DNA from: Leptolyngbya sp. PCC 7375
GTDB lineage: Bacteria > Cyanobacteriota > Cyanobacteriia > Phormidesmidales > Phormidesmidaceae
Assembly (NCBI RefSeq): GCF_000316115.1
Contig: NZ_JH993797.1
Span: forward strand, 7,785,961-7,849,960
Direction of reading: 5' to 3'
DNA length: 64,000 nucleotides
The translations under genes and the position numbers were made by a program. Under the pieces are notes generated by a model that searched no databases, was not told the origin of the DNA, and saw only the letters and a program-made list of their open reading frames with translations. Positions 44,913-53,797 of the stretch are shown in pieces. Position 1 is the first letter of the stretch. Each line of letters begins with the position of its first letter.

Positions 44913-46547
44913 CTAGCCTGTGACCATGGAACCCACCCACTTCAGCCACGATGCAACCAGCTGCCTGGGGGACAATGGTCCCCCAGGGCCGTCCTGAGAC
45001 ATGGCCGTGGTTGTCTCACTGTGGGTAGCACTCAACTCCGTTCCATTCACTGTGAACTCCCCATTGACGCCTACCCTAAAGTTCAGGGGTTCTAGCAGAC
45101 CTTGGGGTGACCCTGTCTCAGGGTTATTAAAATCATTCACATCGGCAATATTGATCAGTTTATTGTTCGCAATGGCAGCACGATAACTTTCTTGGTTACG
45201 CATGAGCGGACGCGAGAGGCCGTTGACCCGAATGAGGTTGTCCTTAATCTCAATGGTGCTGAAGTCTGTCTTTTTATGGAAACCAAATAAGCCCGCTTTT
45301 CTGGGGGTTTCAGTTTGATTGGCGATCACCTCGTTATTGTAAAACGAAAAGTTGTTATAGATGCCTTTATGCCAAACCACCCCCCTGCCCGGGTTCACAA
45401 TCAGATTGTTATGGAATTTGGTGGGACCGTTGGCGGGTTCTTCACCAAAGTTTGAAATTAAATTGCCACGATCTTTGCCAGTGTCAAAAACAAAAACATT
45501 ATTGTTGATCTCAGCACCATTGCGAGCCCATTCTAAGGCGTAGGAGCTAGTGAAGTAGTTATGGTGAATGTGAAATGTGAAGCCATCCTCAGGGATGTTG
45601 CCCCCGCCAAACTTTGGGATGGAAATGGTTCCACTGAGATAGTTGTGATCAATTTCAACAAAACGATCGTTTTCAAACGGTAGCTCAATGGAAAAGTCTG
45701 TTTTAATGCTGTTGTTGGAGATTCTTACATTTCTAAACTGTCGGCCTTTGATGCCGTATACATTGATGTTACGCTGGCCACTCTTAGAAATGTCATTGTT
45801 GTAAATTGCGGAGTCTTTGAGATACGTTGCAAAAATAGAGCCGCTGGTGATGCCGCTGTCCCCATGCCCTTGGCCACCCGCATCAATAAATATATTGTCA
45901 TGGATGGTTGCATTCTTCACCTGAAACAGTCTAACGGAACTCCATAAAAAGTCCTTAAACTCCAGGTTCTTGAGCACCAGGCCTTCATTCCGCCCACTAA
46001 AAATTGCACCATGAATCTCTGGCCCGGTTAAGGTCATATTTGTAAAGGAGACATTATTAGCGGTTTTCTTGAGACTAAACAAATAGGCATTTTGATCAAT
46101 GGAATCAAAAACTGTTTCGCCATCGGGTAGTCCTTGGGTACCCACCTTAAATGAGCTTCTATTTTGTAAAACTGTGCGTCCACGACCGGCCCCCTTAAAT
46201 ACGACATTGGCCCTATTGACGTTAAGGGTTTTGGCCAGGTCAAAAACACCTTCAGGGATGTAGAGTGTGGCCGTGTTATCGGCTCTACTTTCTGCTGTAA
46301 GCCAGTTAATGGCTGCCTGAATTGTTGTTGAGTCATCTCGACCGTCATTAGCAACAGCATTATCAAGACCTGGATTGGCTTCAAAAACTTCCGGAGGAAG
46401 GTTAGTGATGTCAATAGTTGTGGATGATCTAGCGGTGCTATTGTCAGCGATCGTGACGGAACTGACAATTTCTGTAGGGTGACTGATGTGGGGATAGGCT
46501 GAGGTCTCAAGCCCTGACAAGATGGCGACAAGTATATAAAAAAACAT
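44913..46547 (-). CDS. exported right-handed beta-helix (pectate-lyase-3-like) protein
   Basis: A 544-residue protein with an N-terminal hydrophobic stretch (FFYILVAILSGLETSAYP) fitting a signal peptide. After residue 60 comes the glycosidase-like N-cap DGRDDSTTIQAAINWL and ATLYIPEGVFDLA, then many short Asn/Val/Ile-rich turns (NNISFTNMTLTG type) that form a parallel beta-helix. Such proteins bind or cleave polysaccharides at the surface. Catalytic residues cannot be assigned. A C-terminal low-complexity tail (ELSATHSETTTAMSQDGPGG) is noted. Confidence 0.75.
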   Translation of the reverse strand: MFFYILVAILSGLETSAYPHISHPTEIVSSVTIADNSTARSSTTIDITNLPPEVFEANPGLDNAVANDGRDDSTTIQAAINWLTAESRADNTATLYIPEGVFDLAKTLNVNRANVVFKGAGRGRTVLQNRSSFKVGTQGLPDGETVFDSIDQNAYLFSLKKTANNVSFTNMTLTGPEIHGAIFSGRNEGLVLKNLEFKDFLWSSVRLFQVKNATIHDNIFIDAGGQGHGDSGITSGSIFATYLKDSAIYNNDISKSGQRNINVYGIKGRQFRNVRISNNSIKTDFSIELPFENDRFVEIDHNYLSGTISIPKFGGGNIPEDGFTFHIHHNYFTSSYALEWARNGAEINNNVFVFDTGKDRGNLISNFGEEPANGPTKFHNNLIVNPGRGVVWHKGIYNNFSFYNNEVIANQTETPRKAGLFGFHKKTDFSTIEIKDNLIRVNGLSRPLMRNQESYRAAIANNKLINIADVNDFNNPETGSPQGLLEPLNFRVGVNGEFTVNGTELSATHSETTTAMSQDGPGGPLSPRQLVASWLKWVGSMVTG

Positions 46548-46869
46548 ACAATGGCTAAGTCCTAGACGATTGTGAACAGGCTTGCGTTGCAGAAGAGTAG
46601 GATTTTTGTAGACAAAATTGCCAGGCTATCTACTAGATCCTGGTGTTCTTAATGCATATCAGTAGAGAAAATAGACGTCTCTAAGGACGTGGGCACTGTA
46701 GTGGTAGATGTCCCTTAGAAAACCCAAACTTGGTTGCTTAATTTTGGTTGCTTAACGGTTACAGGGTTTGCTGTATATCCCTTTGACATAGGTCAGGGCA
46801 GCTTCACAGACATTATAGTCACGAATAAGGGATTAGTGTGGTTGATAGGGTGCAGTTCTGAGGTCCATT
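46548..46869. other. intergenic region before metal ABC permease
   Basis: About 322 bases with no gene. It contains the divergent promoters of the beta-helix gene and the permease, plus a 12-bp direct repeat (46730-46755). Confidence 0.4.
46730..46755 (+). repeat. tandem TTGGTTGCTTAA direct repeat upstream of permease
   Basis: TTGGTTGCTTAA at 46730-46741 and again at 46744-46755, about 115 bases before the permease ATG. It could be a regulator binding site. I cannot tell for which regulator. Confidence 0.35.
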
Positions 46870-47730
46870 ATGGATTGGCTATTTGATCCGCTGAATTATG
46901 ATTTTATGCGTCAGGCACTACTGGCTGGTGTGCTCATCGGAATTTTTTGCCCAGTTGTCGGTACCTATTTAATTGTGCAGCGGATGGCCTTGTTGGGGGA
47001 TGTGGTTGCCCATGCGGTACTGCCAGGGCTTGCGATCGCAAATTTCCTGACCATCCCCCTTCTGCTGGGAGCCTTTATCTCTGGCATTATCAGCACGTTT
47101 GTGACCACCTGGATTCAGGCCCAATCCAAGGTCAAGGTAGATACGGCCATGGCCATTACCTTTTCCAGCTTTTTTGCGTTGGGCATTACCCTGCTGACGA
47201 TCCTACGCAGTCGTATCGGCCTTGAAGAGCTTCTGTTTGGCGATATCCTGAGTATTTCAATGGGTGATGTCTGGCAGATTGGCTGGATTACCGTCATCAT
47301 TCTAGTTGCGGTCAAAATTTTCTATAAAGAACTCTTATTTTTTACCTTTGATCCGTTAGGTGCAGAGGCCAGTGGTCTGCCGGTTACCCAGATCAATGTG
47401 GGATTGATGACCCTGATTACCCTGGCGATTGTGGCTGGCATGAAGGCGGTGGGAGTTATTTTAGTGATGGCCTTAATGATTAGCCCGGCGGCCGCCGCCT
47501 CTTTATTAACGACTGAACTTCACTGGATGATGATGGTCGGTTCAGGCTTAGGTGTGATTTCTAGCCTGGTGGGTATGTATGTGAGCTATTACCTTGATAT
47601 TCCGTCGGGGCCAGCGATTACATTGACCCTATTTAGCTGTTTTTTATTGACATTGCTATTTAGCCCTAGCCAGGGACTATTGACCCACCGTTTTTGGGTT
47701 TCTAAGCGCCAAAACAACACCTTAAATTGA
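46870..47730 (+). CDS. metal (Mn/Zn) ABC transporter permease
   Basis: A 286-residue ABC-3 family permease with eight or more membrane segments (QALLAGVLIGIFCPVVGTYL, ALLGDVVAHAVLPGLAIANF, AVGVILVMALMISPAAAAS). The LLGDVVAHAVLPG loop is typical of ZnuB/MntB/TroC. It would form the channel with the ATPase at 49184-49927 in the same orientation. The intervening 318-residue gene and the absence of a substrate-binding protein are unusual. Zn versus Mn cannot be decided from the sequence alone. Confidence 0.88.
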   Translation: MDWLFDPLNYDFMRQALLAGVLIGIFCPVVGTYLIVQRMALLGDVVAHAVLPGLAIANFLTIPLLLGAFISGIISTFVTTWIQAQSKVKVDTAMAITFSSFFALGITLLTILRSRIGLEELLFGDILSISMGDVWQIGWITVIILVAVKIFYKELLFFTFDPLGAEASGLPVTQINVGLMTLITLAIVAGMKAVGVILVMALMISPAAAASLLTTELHWMMMVGSGLGVISSLVGMYVSYYLDIPSGPAITLTLFSCFLLTLLFSPSQGLLTHRFWVSKRQNNTLN

Positions 47731-48123
47731 TACCCGATTTTTTGGACCGTTTCTATGCCGTCTCCATGGTAGGAAGATTCGATCAGAGAACACCTCTTTG
47801 TCATTGCTGATTTAGGGAATGAATCGACAATGATCAATATCTCAAGGCTTGAGAGTTATAGGGAGCGAGGCTATAACAAACTATCTCTAACAACAATTCA
47901 AGCTGAGTTGGTATCGACATTACAGTGGATTGCCATCAGTGCCTTCAGGCATTGATGGCAATCTCTTCATGAAATTTTGTCCAGATCATATATCGATACC
48001 TCATCTTGATGGGAGAGACTATAATGAAACTAGTTTGTTCAAGATTTTTCTTTCTGAATATCGCCCTCTAAAAACTTGTTACAAGTCATTAATTTTATTT
48101 TTCTGGTTGTTCATTAATTTAAG
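47731..48123. other. structured intergenic region with several hairpins
   Basis: About 393 bases without a gene. It contains three successive inverted repeats: TCTCAAG/CTTGAGA near 47840, GTTATAG/CTATAAC near 47856-47878, and a 16-bp stem at 47928-47963 with a four-base loop. The first lies about 110 bases after the permease stop. Confidence 0.5.
47928..47963. repeat. 16-bp hairpin with tetraloop-length loop
   Basis: GATTGCCATCAGTGCC (47928-47943) pairs with GGCATTGATGGCAATC (47948-47963), one G-U pair, loop TTCA. Followed by TCTTC rather than a T-run. Possibly a terminator or an RNA element. Confidence 0.5.
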
Positions 48124-49080
48124 ATGACTGCTCCTTCCCTTCGATTACTGCTCTCAACATTGATTGACTATGCAGGGTTGCTTTCTTCTACGAGCCTAGG
48201 TATGGCAGCAGCCATCACTGCCTATGAGCGATATAGCGACAGTTCCCATCGTTGGATGCTGGGACGGTTTGTCTTATGTTTATCTCAATTATCTCAGTTT
48301 GAAAACTGTTTAGATGAATTAGAGCAACAATATGCAGCAGCCTTTTGGCCACTGAGCGTCATCTTAGAGCCTTCGGCGCAAGCACTAGAGAATTTAGCGC
48401 CATGGCTAAAAAAACAAAACCGGTTTACGATTTCAGCCCTTGAATTTAAGCTGGCAGGTGCAGATGCGATCGCACCCCTGCTTCCCCATCTGCCGCCCCA
48501 TAGCGATCTCTTTTTTGAGGTCCCCCTGGATGCGACCCTACCCGACTATTTGACAGTATTGCAAGGTAGCCGCGCGGCTATTAAGGTGCGCATGGGTGGG
48601 CCAACTGCTGCCGATTGCCCCAGCATTGATGCATTAGCCCATTTGCTAGTGACCTGTGCCAATGGGCAGATTCCCTTGAAGGCGACTGGTGATCTACATC
48701 AGCCCTTGCGCAGCTGGCAACTGCTACCCGATGGCAATTCCGTAGAAATGCATGGCTTCCTCAACATTGCCCTGGCTGCTGCTTTTGCCTACGGCTATGG
48801 AGCTACGGCGTCTGATATTACGACGATTTTGCAAATCGACACCCTGGATGACCTGATTTTTTCGGCTCAAGAGATTATCTGCCACAGCCCCCTGTGGTCA
48901 CCGGAACCCGAGTTATCTAATGTGGCAGGGCATTTGCCCTTAGAGATATTGGCAAATGTTCGCAGCCGTTATTTTCTGGGAATTAACGCTAATTCATTTC
49001 AGGAACCGTTGGTCAACCTTTACCGCTTAGGGTTAATTGGCAATGCGTTGGGGGTGCCGTCCTATGCGTTTTCCAATTGA
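48124..49080 (+). CDS. conserved protein of unknown function
   Basis: A 318-residue soluble protein. IKVRMGGPTAADCPSIDALA and IPLKATGDLHQPLR, with MHGFLNIALAAAFAYGYGA, match blocks I associate with an uncharacterised family widely found in bacteria (AK-R-GG, PFKATAGLHHP, HGFLN). The pattern suggests a TIM-barrel-like fold but I do not know a reaction. It lies between the permease and ATPase of a metal transporter, same strand; whether it is functionally tied to them is unclear. No signal peptide or membrane segment. Confidence 0.6.
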   Translation: MTAPSLRLLLSTLIDYAGLLSSTSLGMAAAITAYERYSDSSHRWMLGRFVLCLSQLSQFENCLDELEQQYAAAFWPLSVILEPSAQALENLAPWLKKQNRFTISALEFKLAGADAIAPLLPHLPPHSDLFFEVPLDATLPDYLTVLQGSRAAIKVRMGGPTAADCPSIDALAHLLVTCANGQIPLKATGDLHQPLRSWQLLPDGNSVEMHGFLNIALAAAFAYGYGATASDITTILQIDTLDDLIFSAQEIICHSPLWSPEPELSNVAGHLPLEILANVRSRYFLGINANSFQEPLVNLYRLGLIGNALGVPSYAFSN

Positions 49081-49160
49081 TTTACCCGACATCTAAAGGA
49101 ATAAATCAACCTCTACCATGGCATACCCGCAAAAATTTGCTATAGTTGCGGGTGCCATAC

Positions 49161-49173
49161 GATAACGATTATC
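49161..49173 (+). promoter_or_regulatory. Zur/Fur-like box upstream of metal ABC ATPase
   Basis: GATAACGATTATC, with arms GATAA / TTATC, lies 11 bases before the ATG and next to an AT-rich promoter-like stretch (TATAGT). It resembles the Zur and Fur boxes of cyanobacteria. If real, the ATPase is repressed by zinc or iron. The arms are only five bases, so this is a suggestion. Confidence 0.45.
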
Positions 49174-49183
49174 ATTTCTACCC

Positions 49184-49927
49184 ATGCTAGAGGTTGAAAA
49201 CCTGTCCGTTAACTATCGGGGCGTTTCGGCATTGGATGCAATTACATTGCATCTGCAACCGGGGGAACTGGTGGGGTTAATTGGCCCCAATGGAGCAGGT
49301 AAAAGCACTCTAATCAAAGCCATTCTGGGGCTAACCCCTTGCCAGGGACGGGTGCTATTTTGTGGTGGACCTCTGCGACGACAGCGGCGACGGGTGGCCT
49401 ATGTACCGCAGCGATCGCAAATTGATTGGGACTATCCTGTGACTGTCTGGAATGTCGTGATGATGGCCCAGACTAAAGCCTTAGGATGGGGTCGTCGCCC
49501 TGGTGTTGATGCTAAGCGGATGACCCGTGAAGCCCTTGATCGTGTAGATATGCTGTCTCTCAAAGATCGTCCCATTGGTCAGCTTTCCGGCGGGCAGCAG
49601 CAGCGTGTATTTCTGGCCCGTGCCTTAGCTCAGCAGGCAGAACTCTTTTTGCTCGATGAACCATTCACTGGCATTGATAAGAAGACTGAGGCCGTGATGG
49701 TCGATATTTTTGCCGAACTCAATGCCCAACGAAAAACGATACTGGTATGTAGCCATGAATGGGGCGATGATCTTTATCGCTATGATCGATTGCTGTTACT
49801 CAATCGACAACTGCTGGCCAACGATCGCCCCCATGCAGTGATGACCATGGACAATATCCAACGCGCCTTTGGTATGAATTCTCAATCGAGCTTTGGCACG
49901 TCTCAGGCCATGCGATTAGTGAGTTAA
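49184..49927 (+). CDS. metal ABC transporter ATP-binding protein
   Basis: A 247-residue ATPase: Walker A GPNGAGKST near residue 36, Q-loop RVAYVPQRSQIDWDYP (typical of Zn/Mn transporters of the ZnuC/MntA group), signature LSGGQQQRVFLARAL near 137 and Walker B LFLLDEPF. It is preceded by a possible Zur/Fur box. It pairs with the permease at 46870 although an unrelated gene separates them; no solute-binding protein is seen nearby. Confidence 0.9.
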   Translation: MLEVENLSVNYRGVSALDAITLHLQPGELVGLIGPNGAGKSTLIKAILGLTPCQGRVLFCGGPLRRQRRRVAYVPQRSQIDWDYPVTVWNVVMMAQTKALGWGRRPGVDAKRMTREALDRVDMLSLKDRPIGQLSGGQQQRVFLARALAQQAELFLLDEPFTGIDKKTEAVMVDIFAELNAQRKTILVCSHEWGDDLYRYDRLLLLNRQLLANDRPHAVMTMDNIQRAFGMNSQSSFGTSQAMRLVS

Positions 49928-50077
49928 CCAGCTCCACCAATTTTTTGTAGGGCAAGCTCATGTTGATGGGCAGACCCCATTGACTCATTTGATGGATGAG
50001 TTCAAAGCGGCTGATTTAAGCTATCGGATATCTCCGTTACCATCCTTAAGATGTGCTGTTTTAAGGGCCAGGTCGAG

Positions 50078-50725
50078 ATGACTGATCAACCAGTGATAAC
50101 CGCCTATTTGCAGACCTCCAACATTATTGATTGGCAACACCCGTCTATTGTGGAGCTGGCCGCTTTTCTAGCAAAAGGACATGGAAAACCGACGGAAATT
50201 GCCCAGGTCTGCTTTCAATGGGTGCGGGATGAAATTCGTCACAGTTTTGACTATCAGTTAAACCCGGTTACCTGTCGCGCGTCCGATGTGCTGCGGCATC
50301 GGACGGGTTATTGCTATGCCAAAAGCCATCTGCTCGCTGCCCTGCTGCGGGCTAATGCGATTCCGACTGGCTTTTGTTATCAACGCCTAAGTGTCAATGA
50401 TCAGGGTGCACCCTATTGTCTCCACGGGTTAAATGCCGTTTATTTACCTGAAATCGGCTGGTATCGCATTGATCCGAGGGGAAACCGTGGGGGGATAGAG
50501 GCACGGTTTATGCCCCCTCAAGAAAAACTCGCCTTTAGCCCGCGATTAACAGAAGAGACTGATTTTCCTGCAATTCTGCCAGACCCGTTGGCAGTTGTTG
50601 TAGACGCTTTAAATAATTACCAAACTTGGCATAGCTTGCTGCAAAAGCTTCCAGATCTTTCTCCTGAGATGGCAGCAAAGTATGGACTATGGCAAAATCT
50701 CAGACCTAATCCCTCTAATTTTTAG
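50078..50725 (+). CDS. transglutaminase-like protein
   Basis: About 215 residues from ATG 50078 (the ORF could start at 50051). The transglutaminase core has Cys in HRTGYCYAKSHLLAALLR near 90, His in CLHGLNAVYLPE near 127 and Asp in WYRIDPRGNRGG near 140. RDEIRHSFDYQ is typical of this family. It has no N-terminal beta domain, unlike the one at 44040. Soluble, probably a peptidase or amidase. It is a single gene downstream of the metal ABC ATPase and not coupled to an ATP-grasp partner. Confidence 0.8.
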   Translation: MTDQPVITAYLQTSNIIDWQHPSIVELAAFLAKGHGKPTEIAQVCFQWVRDEIRHSFDYQLNPVTCRASDVLRHRTGYCYAKSHLLAALLRANAIPTGFCYQRLSVNDQGAPYCLHGLNAVYLPEIGWYRIDPRGNRGGIEARFMPPQEKLAFSPRLTEETDFPAILPDPLAVVVDALNNYQTWHSLLQKLPDLSPEMAAKYGLWQNLRPNPSNF

Positions 50726-50835
50726 GGCCTTTGCGTTCCCACCAAACCTCATAATTTCTTCATTTTTTACCGTTACATTAGTAAGATAGGCAAAACCATC
50801 AGAGCCATGGGCTATTCATTCAAGCTAGTGGCCAC

Positions 50836-51918
50836 ATGGTTTATTGTTGCCAAGCGTCAAGAGTAATGGGGCTAGGGACAATGGTGAGTCTACCCAATCG
50901 AAAACCTATCACGATGACAGAGGCCTGTTTGCGACCGACAGTTTCCAACAAGGCTCTACAAGCAGCCGTTACCGATTTGCAGTCCGTCAATTTCTGGGTA
51001 GGGTTCTTACGCTTTGGTGTACTGGGAGTTGCTGTCATAGGCTGTATGACCTTGGCCTGGACCCATGCTGCTGGCCTGAGTTTCTGGGGATGGACTGTTG
51101 TCGCAGGTGTATTTTATGCCTTCTGGCTGATCTGTACCCATGACGCGATTCACCATACACTTCTAGGCTGGCCTGTTGTGGAAGAGACGCTGGCACGCAT
51201 CATATCTTGGCCGATGCTCTGGCCCGTCGGTGTTTATGCAGAGCTGCATCGGTTACACCACGGTTGGAATGGTCTAGATTTACGCGACCCAGAGCGCATT
51301 CAATGGACTACCCAGGAATATCAGGATGCATCGCCCTTCGTACAGTGGTACATGCGCCACCAGTGGCTGATAGATATTCTGATTTTGGGTGGTTTGGGAA
51401 TTATCACTAAAACCCTCATGGGCGGCCGCAGATGTCAGGATTTGTTACCCCGATTGAGATTTCAGTTATTTGCTGATTTTTTGGGCATAGGAATTGTTCA
51501 GGCTTGTTTAATTGCGGTTGTTATTCTTTCCCACACAAGTATTTGGCGTTATTTGTTATTTTGGCTTTGCCTAGAACGAGTTGTTGGCGTGATTGCCCAA
51601 ACACGAGCACATTTAGAACACTATGGTTTATGGCAACAAGTGGGCGGTCATCAACTGACGCAACTATATTCTTCTCGAAATTTACAGACGAGCCACTGGT
51701 TTAGTTGGTTAATGGGCGGTCTCAACTACCATGCTGTACACCATGCCTTTCCATCGATTCCATTTAATCAGCTGCCCCAGGCCTATGATCGGCTTCAGAC
51801 CGTGTTGGAGGATCATGGGATGCCGGCAATGGAACTCGAACAGGGCTATACCCAGGCGGTGCGGCGATTGATGAATCGCTTGATTTTAATTCCTATTGCT
51901 GGGGACATCTCAACTTAA
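50836..51918 (+). CDS. membrane fatty-acid-desaturase-superfamily protein
   Basis: A 360-residue protein from ATG 50836 (later ATGs at 50866, 50881 and 50914 also fit). It has hydrophobic segments (FLRFGVLGVAVIGCMTLAW and others) and His boxes of di-iron desaturases/hydroxylases: HDAIHH near 97, HRLHHG near 137, HLEHYG near 258 and NYHAVHHAFP near 300. The family includes lipid desaturases and carotenoid hydroxylases or ketolases. The HxxxH and HxxHH spacing places it here but not to a substrate. No partner gene nearby. Confidence 0.8.
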   Translation: MVYCCQASRVMGLGTMVSLPNRKPITMTEACLRPTVSNKALQAAVTDLQSVNFWVGFLRFGVLGVAVIGCMTLAWTHAAGLSFWGWTVVAGVFYAFWLICTHDAIHHTLLGWPVVEETLARIISWPMLWPVGVYAELHRLHHGWNGLDLRDPERIQWTTQEYQDASPFVQWYMRHQWLIDILILGGLGIITKTLMGGRRCQDLLPRLRFQLFADFLGIGIVQACLIAVVILSHTSIWRYLLFWLCLERVVGVIAQTRAHLEHYGLWQQVGGHQLTQLYSSRNLQTSHWFSWLMGGLNYHAVHHAFPSIPFNQLPQAYDRLQTVLEDHGMPAMELEQGYTQAVRRLMNRLILIPIAGDIST

Positions 51919-52584
51919 CAACAAGCATAGAGACAACCCGATTGGTAAGGCAGCCCCTGCCCAAAAGCCAAATTCTGACGCTAAATCAGTGTTTCCTAAT
52001 GTGGCGTTTAAATCGACTGACTGAGCCATCTAGGAAAAGACCTGACTGCATCTCTTGGACCAGACATTTGTTACAAAATCAAACCGGTACCCTAGATACT
52101 AAATTGTTGTTTTAAGCTCACCCAAACTCTTCAAATAACGCAAACTATCGTCAGTGAATCACTCACCAAGTAAACGGCTTGGGGCGAGTCACTCAAACAA
52201 TTTCAGGAACATTAATATGTGAAAATTTTGTTCCTTTTTCTAACAGCAAACAAACATCAGAACAGTATTAATCAATACGGTTTACCATTTTAATTGTCAA
52301 AAATGTCAGCAGATGGTGGTCTTTGGAAAATATTTTTCTTCTTAAGAAGAAAAATATAAACTTAAATGACATTCAAAGAATCATTAGCCATGAATCGAGC
52401 ATAATCCTAAGATTATTGAGAGAATGCGATCGCAAATTAAGCAAGCAAAATTTGTCATGCTAAGGTTATAAGCCTGAGTCGAGAAAGGCAATTGCAAGTA
52501 GCGATTATAGCCACTATCGCAGTATTTGGTTCGTTTGATATTCTTTGTGCACAGACAGTACTACGGGAAAAGAAGCGATACATT
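51919..52584. other. intergenic region upstream of Rieske oxygenase
   Basis: About 665 bases, no gene. It contains the 28-bp palindrome at 52330-52357 and promoter-like AT-rich stretches. An in-frame extension of the downstream ORF to a TTG at 52492 exists but is unlikely. Confidence 0.4.
52330..52357. repeat. 28-bp perfect palindrome
   Basis: Each half is ATATTTTTCTTCTT or its complement, centred on CTTAAG at 52341-52346 with no spacer. It lies about 228 bases before the Rieske oxygenase ATG. A loop-free palindrome fits a dimeric regulator site better than a terminator. Confidence 0.6.
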
Positions 52585-53718
52585 ATGAGCCCTTCTAAAC
52601 AGTTCAACTACACATTAAATCAGTCCCTGGCCCCCAACATTCCAAGTCGGATGCTGGCACGTCAGCAAAAGACTTTCACGGATCTTGATCTGTTTGCCCA
52701 TGAGATGACCAGCATTTTTGATAACGATTGGGTGATGGTAGGGCGTTCGGGTGCGATTCCCAATCCCGGGGACTATATGACGGCATCCTTAGGGGCACGG
52801 CCCATTATTGTCATGCGTCAGCAAGATGGTGACCTTCGGACGATGGCAAACTATTGTTTACACCGTTATGTCAAACTGTTAGAGGGCTGTGGGTCCACAA
52901 AAAGTATTGTGTGCCCTTACCATTGTTGGGTTTATAAATTAGATGGTGAATTAATCGGTGTGCCTGAGCGGGAAGGGTTTAGGGCGGGCGACATTGATGG
53001 ACTGTCCTTGGAAACCCTGGCGACGGAAGAGTATCTTGGTTACGTTTTTGTTGCTCTACGACAAGACTTGTCGCCAGTGTCTGAGCGGTTGAAAAATCTT
53101 AGCTATATACTTAAGAATTTTGAGCTAGATCGTTATGAAGATCGGCATGTGGTACATGAGGAACAGTGGAATGCTAATTGGAAGCTGATCTATCACAATT
53201 TTATTGAGAGTTATCACACCACTTACACCCATACGAAGTCTATTGGCCCTGCTAACCCAACCAAGTTAGTTGAATATGGCCCGACTGGCGATCCCAATTT
53301 TACGATTCACAGTAATTCTTATACCCATGAACATCAGCCAGCTATTTATAACCCCCAGCTAGATGAAAATGAACATAGACGGTTTTATGTGGCGGGTGTT
53401 TTCCCGAATGGTTTAGTTGCGGTTGAGCCAAATTTTGTTTGGTGGATGGCCCTTGAACCCAAATCTGTTGACCAGACGAATGCTCGTTGGGGAGTTTCTT
53501 TCTCTCACCATGCGATGCAGACAATACCTGATCCTGATAAGTTTGTGAAAGAGATTGTCAATGTGATTGAAATAGCGACCATTGAGGATAAGGAGATGGT
53601 TGAGCGGATGCAGGCAGGTGCGAATTTTGGTTCGGATAAATCAGGTTTATTGCATGCTCCGTTGGAGGTGTATATCAAGGAGTTTGATGATTATGTTATG
53701 CGGTTATCGGGTCATTGA
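52585..53718 (+). CDS. Rieske-type ring-hydroxylating oxygenase alpha subunit
   Basis: About 377 residues from ATG 52585, preceded by AAAGAAG at short spacing; I reject the upstream TTG. The Rieske 2Fe-2S ligands are in ANYCLHRYVKL and VCPYHCWVYKLDG. The mononuclear-iron region is NWKLIYHNFIESYHTTYTH. The C-terminal catalytic domain is of normal length for this family. It would oxidise a small aromatic, amine or betaine-like substrate using an electron-transfer partner not encoded nearby. Which substrate is unknown. Confidence 0.88.
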   Translation: MSPSKQFNYTLNQSLAPNIPSRMLARQQKTFTDLDLFAHEMTSIFDNDWVMVGRSGAIPNPGDYMTASLGARPIIVMRQQDGDLRTMANYCLHRYVKLLEGCGSTKSIVCPYHCWVYKLDGELIGVPEREGFRAGDIDGLSLETLATEEYLGYVFVALRQDLSPVSERLKNLSYILKNFELDRYEDRHVVHEEQWNANWKLIYHNFIESYHTTYTHTKSIGPANPTKLVEYGPTGDPNFTIHSNSYTHEHQPAIYNPQLDENEHRRFYVAGVFPNGLVAVEPNFVWWMALEPKSVDQTNARWGVSFSHHAMQTIPDPDKFVKEIVNVIEIATIEDKEMVERMQAGANFGSDKSGLLHAPLEVYIKEFDDYVMRLSGH

Positions 53719-53797
53719 TATCGATCTGGTAAGCTGGCTTTACACCAGCATTTTTTCAGGTTAAACCCTCCCGAGGTTCAGCAACGCTGGGATTTAT

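Noticed and set aside
52492..52584. Signal-peptide-like extension of the Rieske oxygenase
   Set aside because: It needs a TTG start without a ribosome binding site; oxygenase alpha subunits are cytoplasmic.
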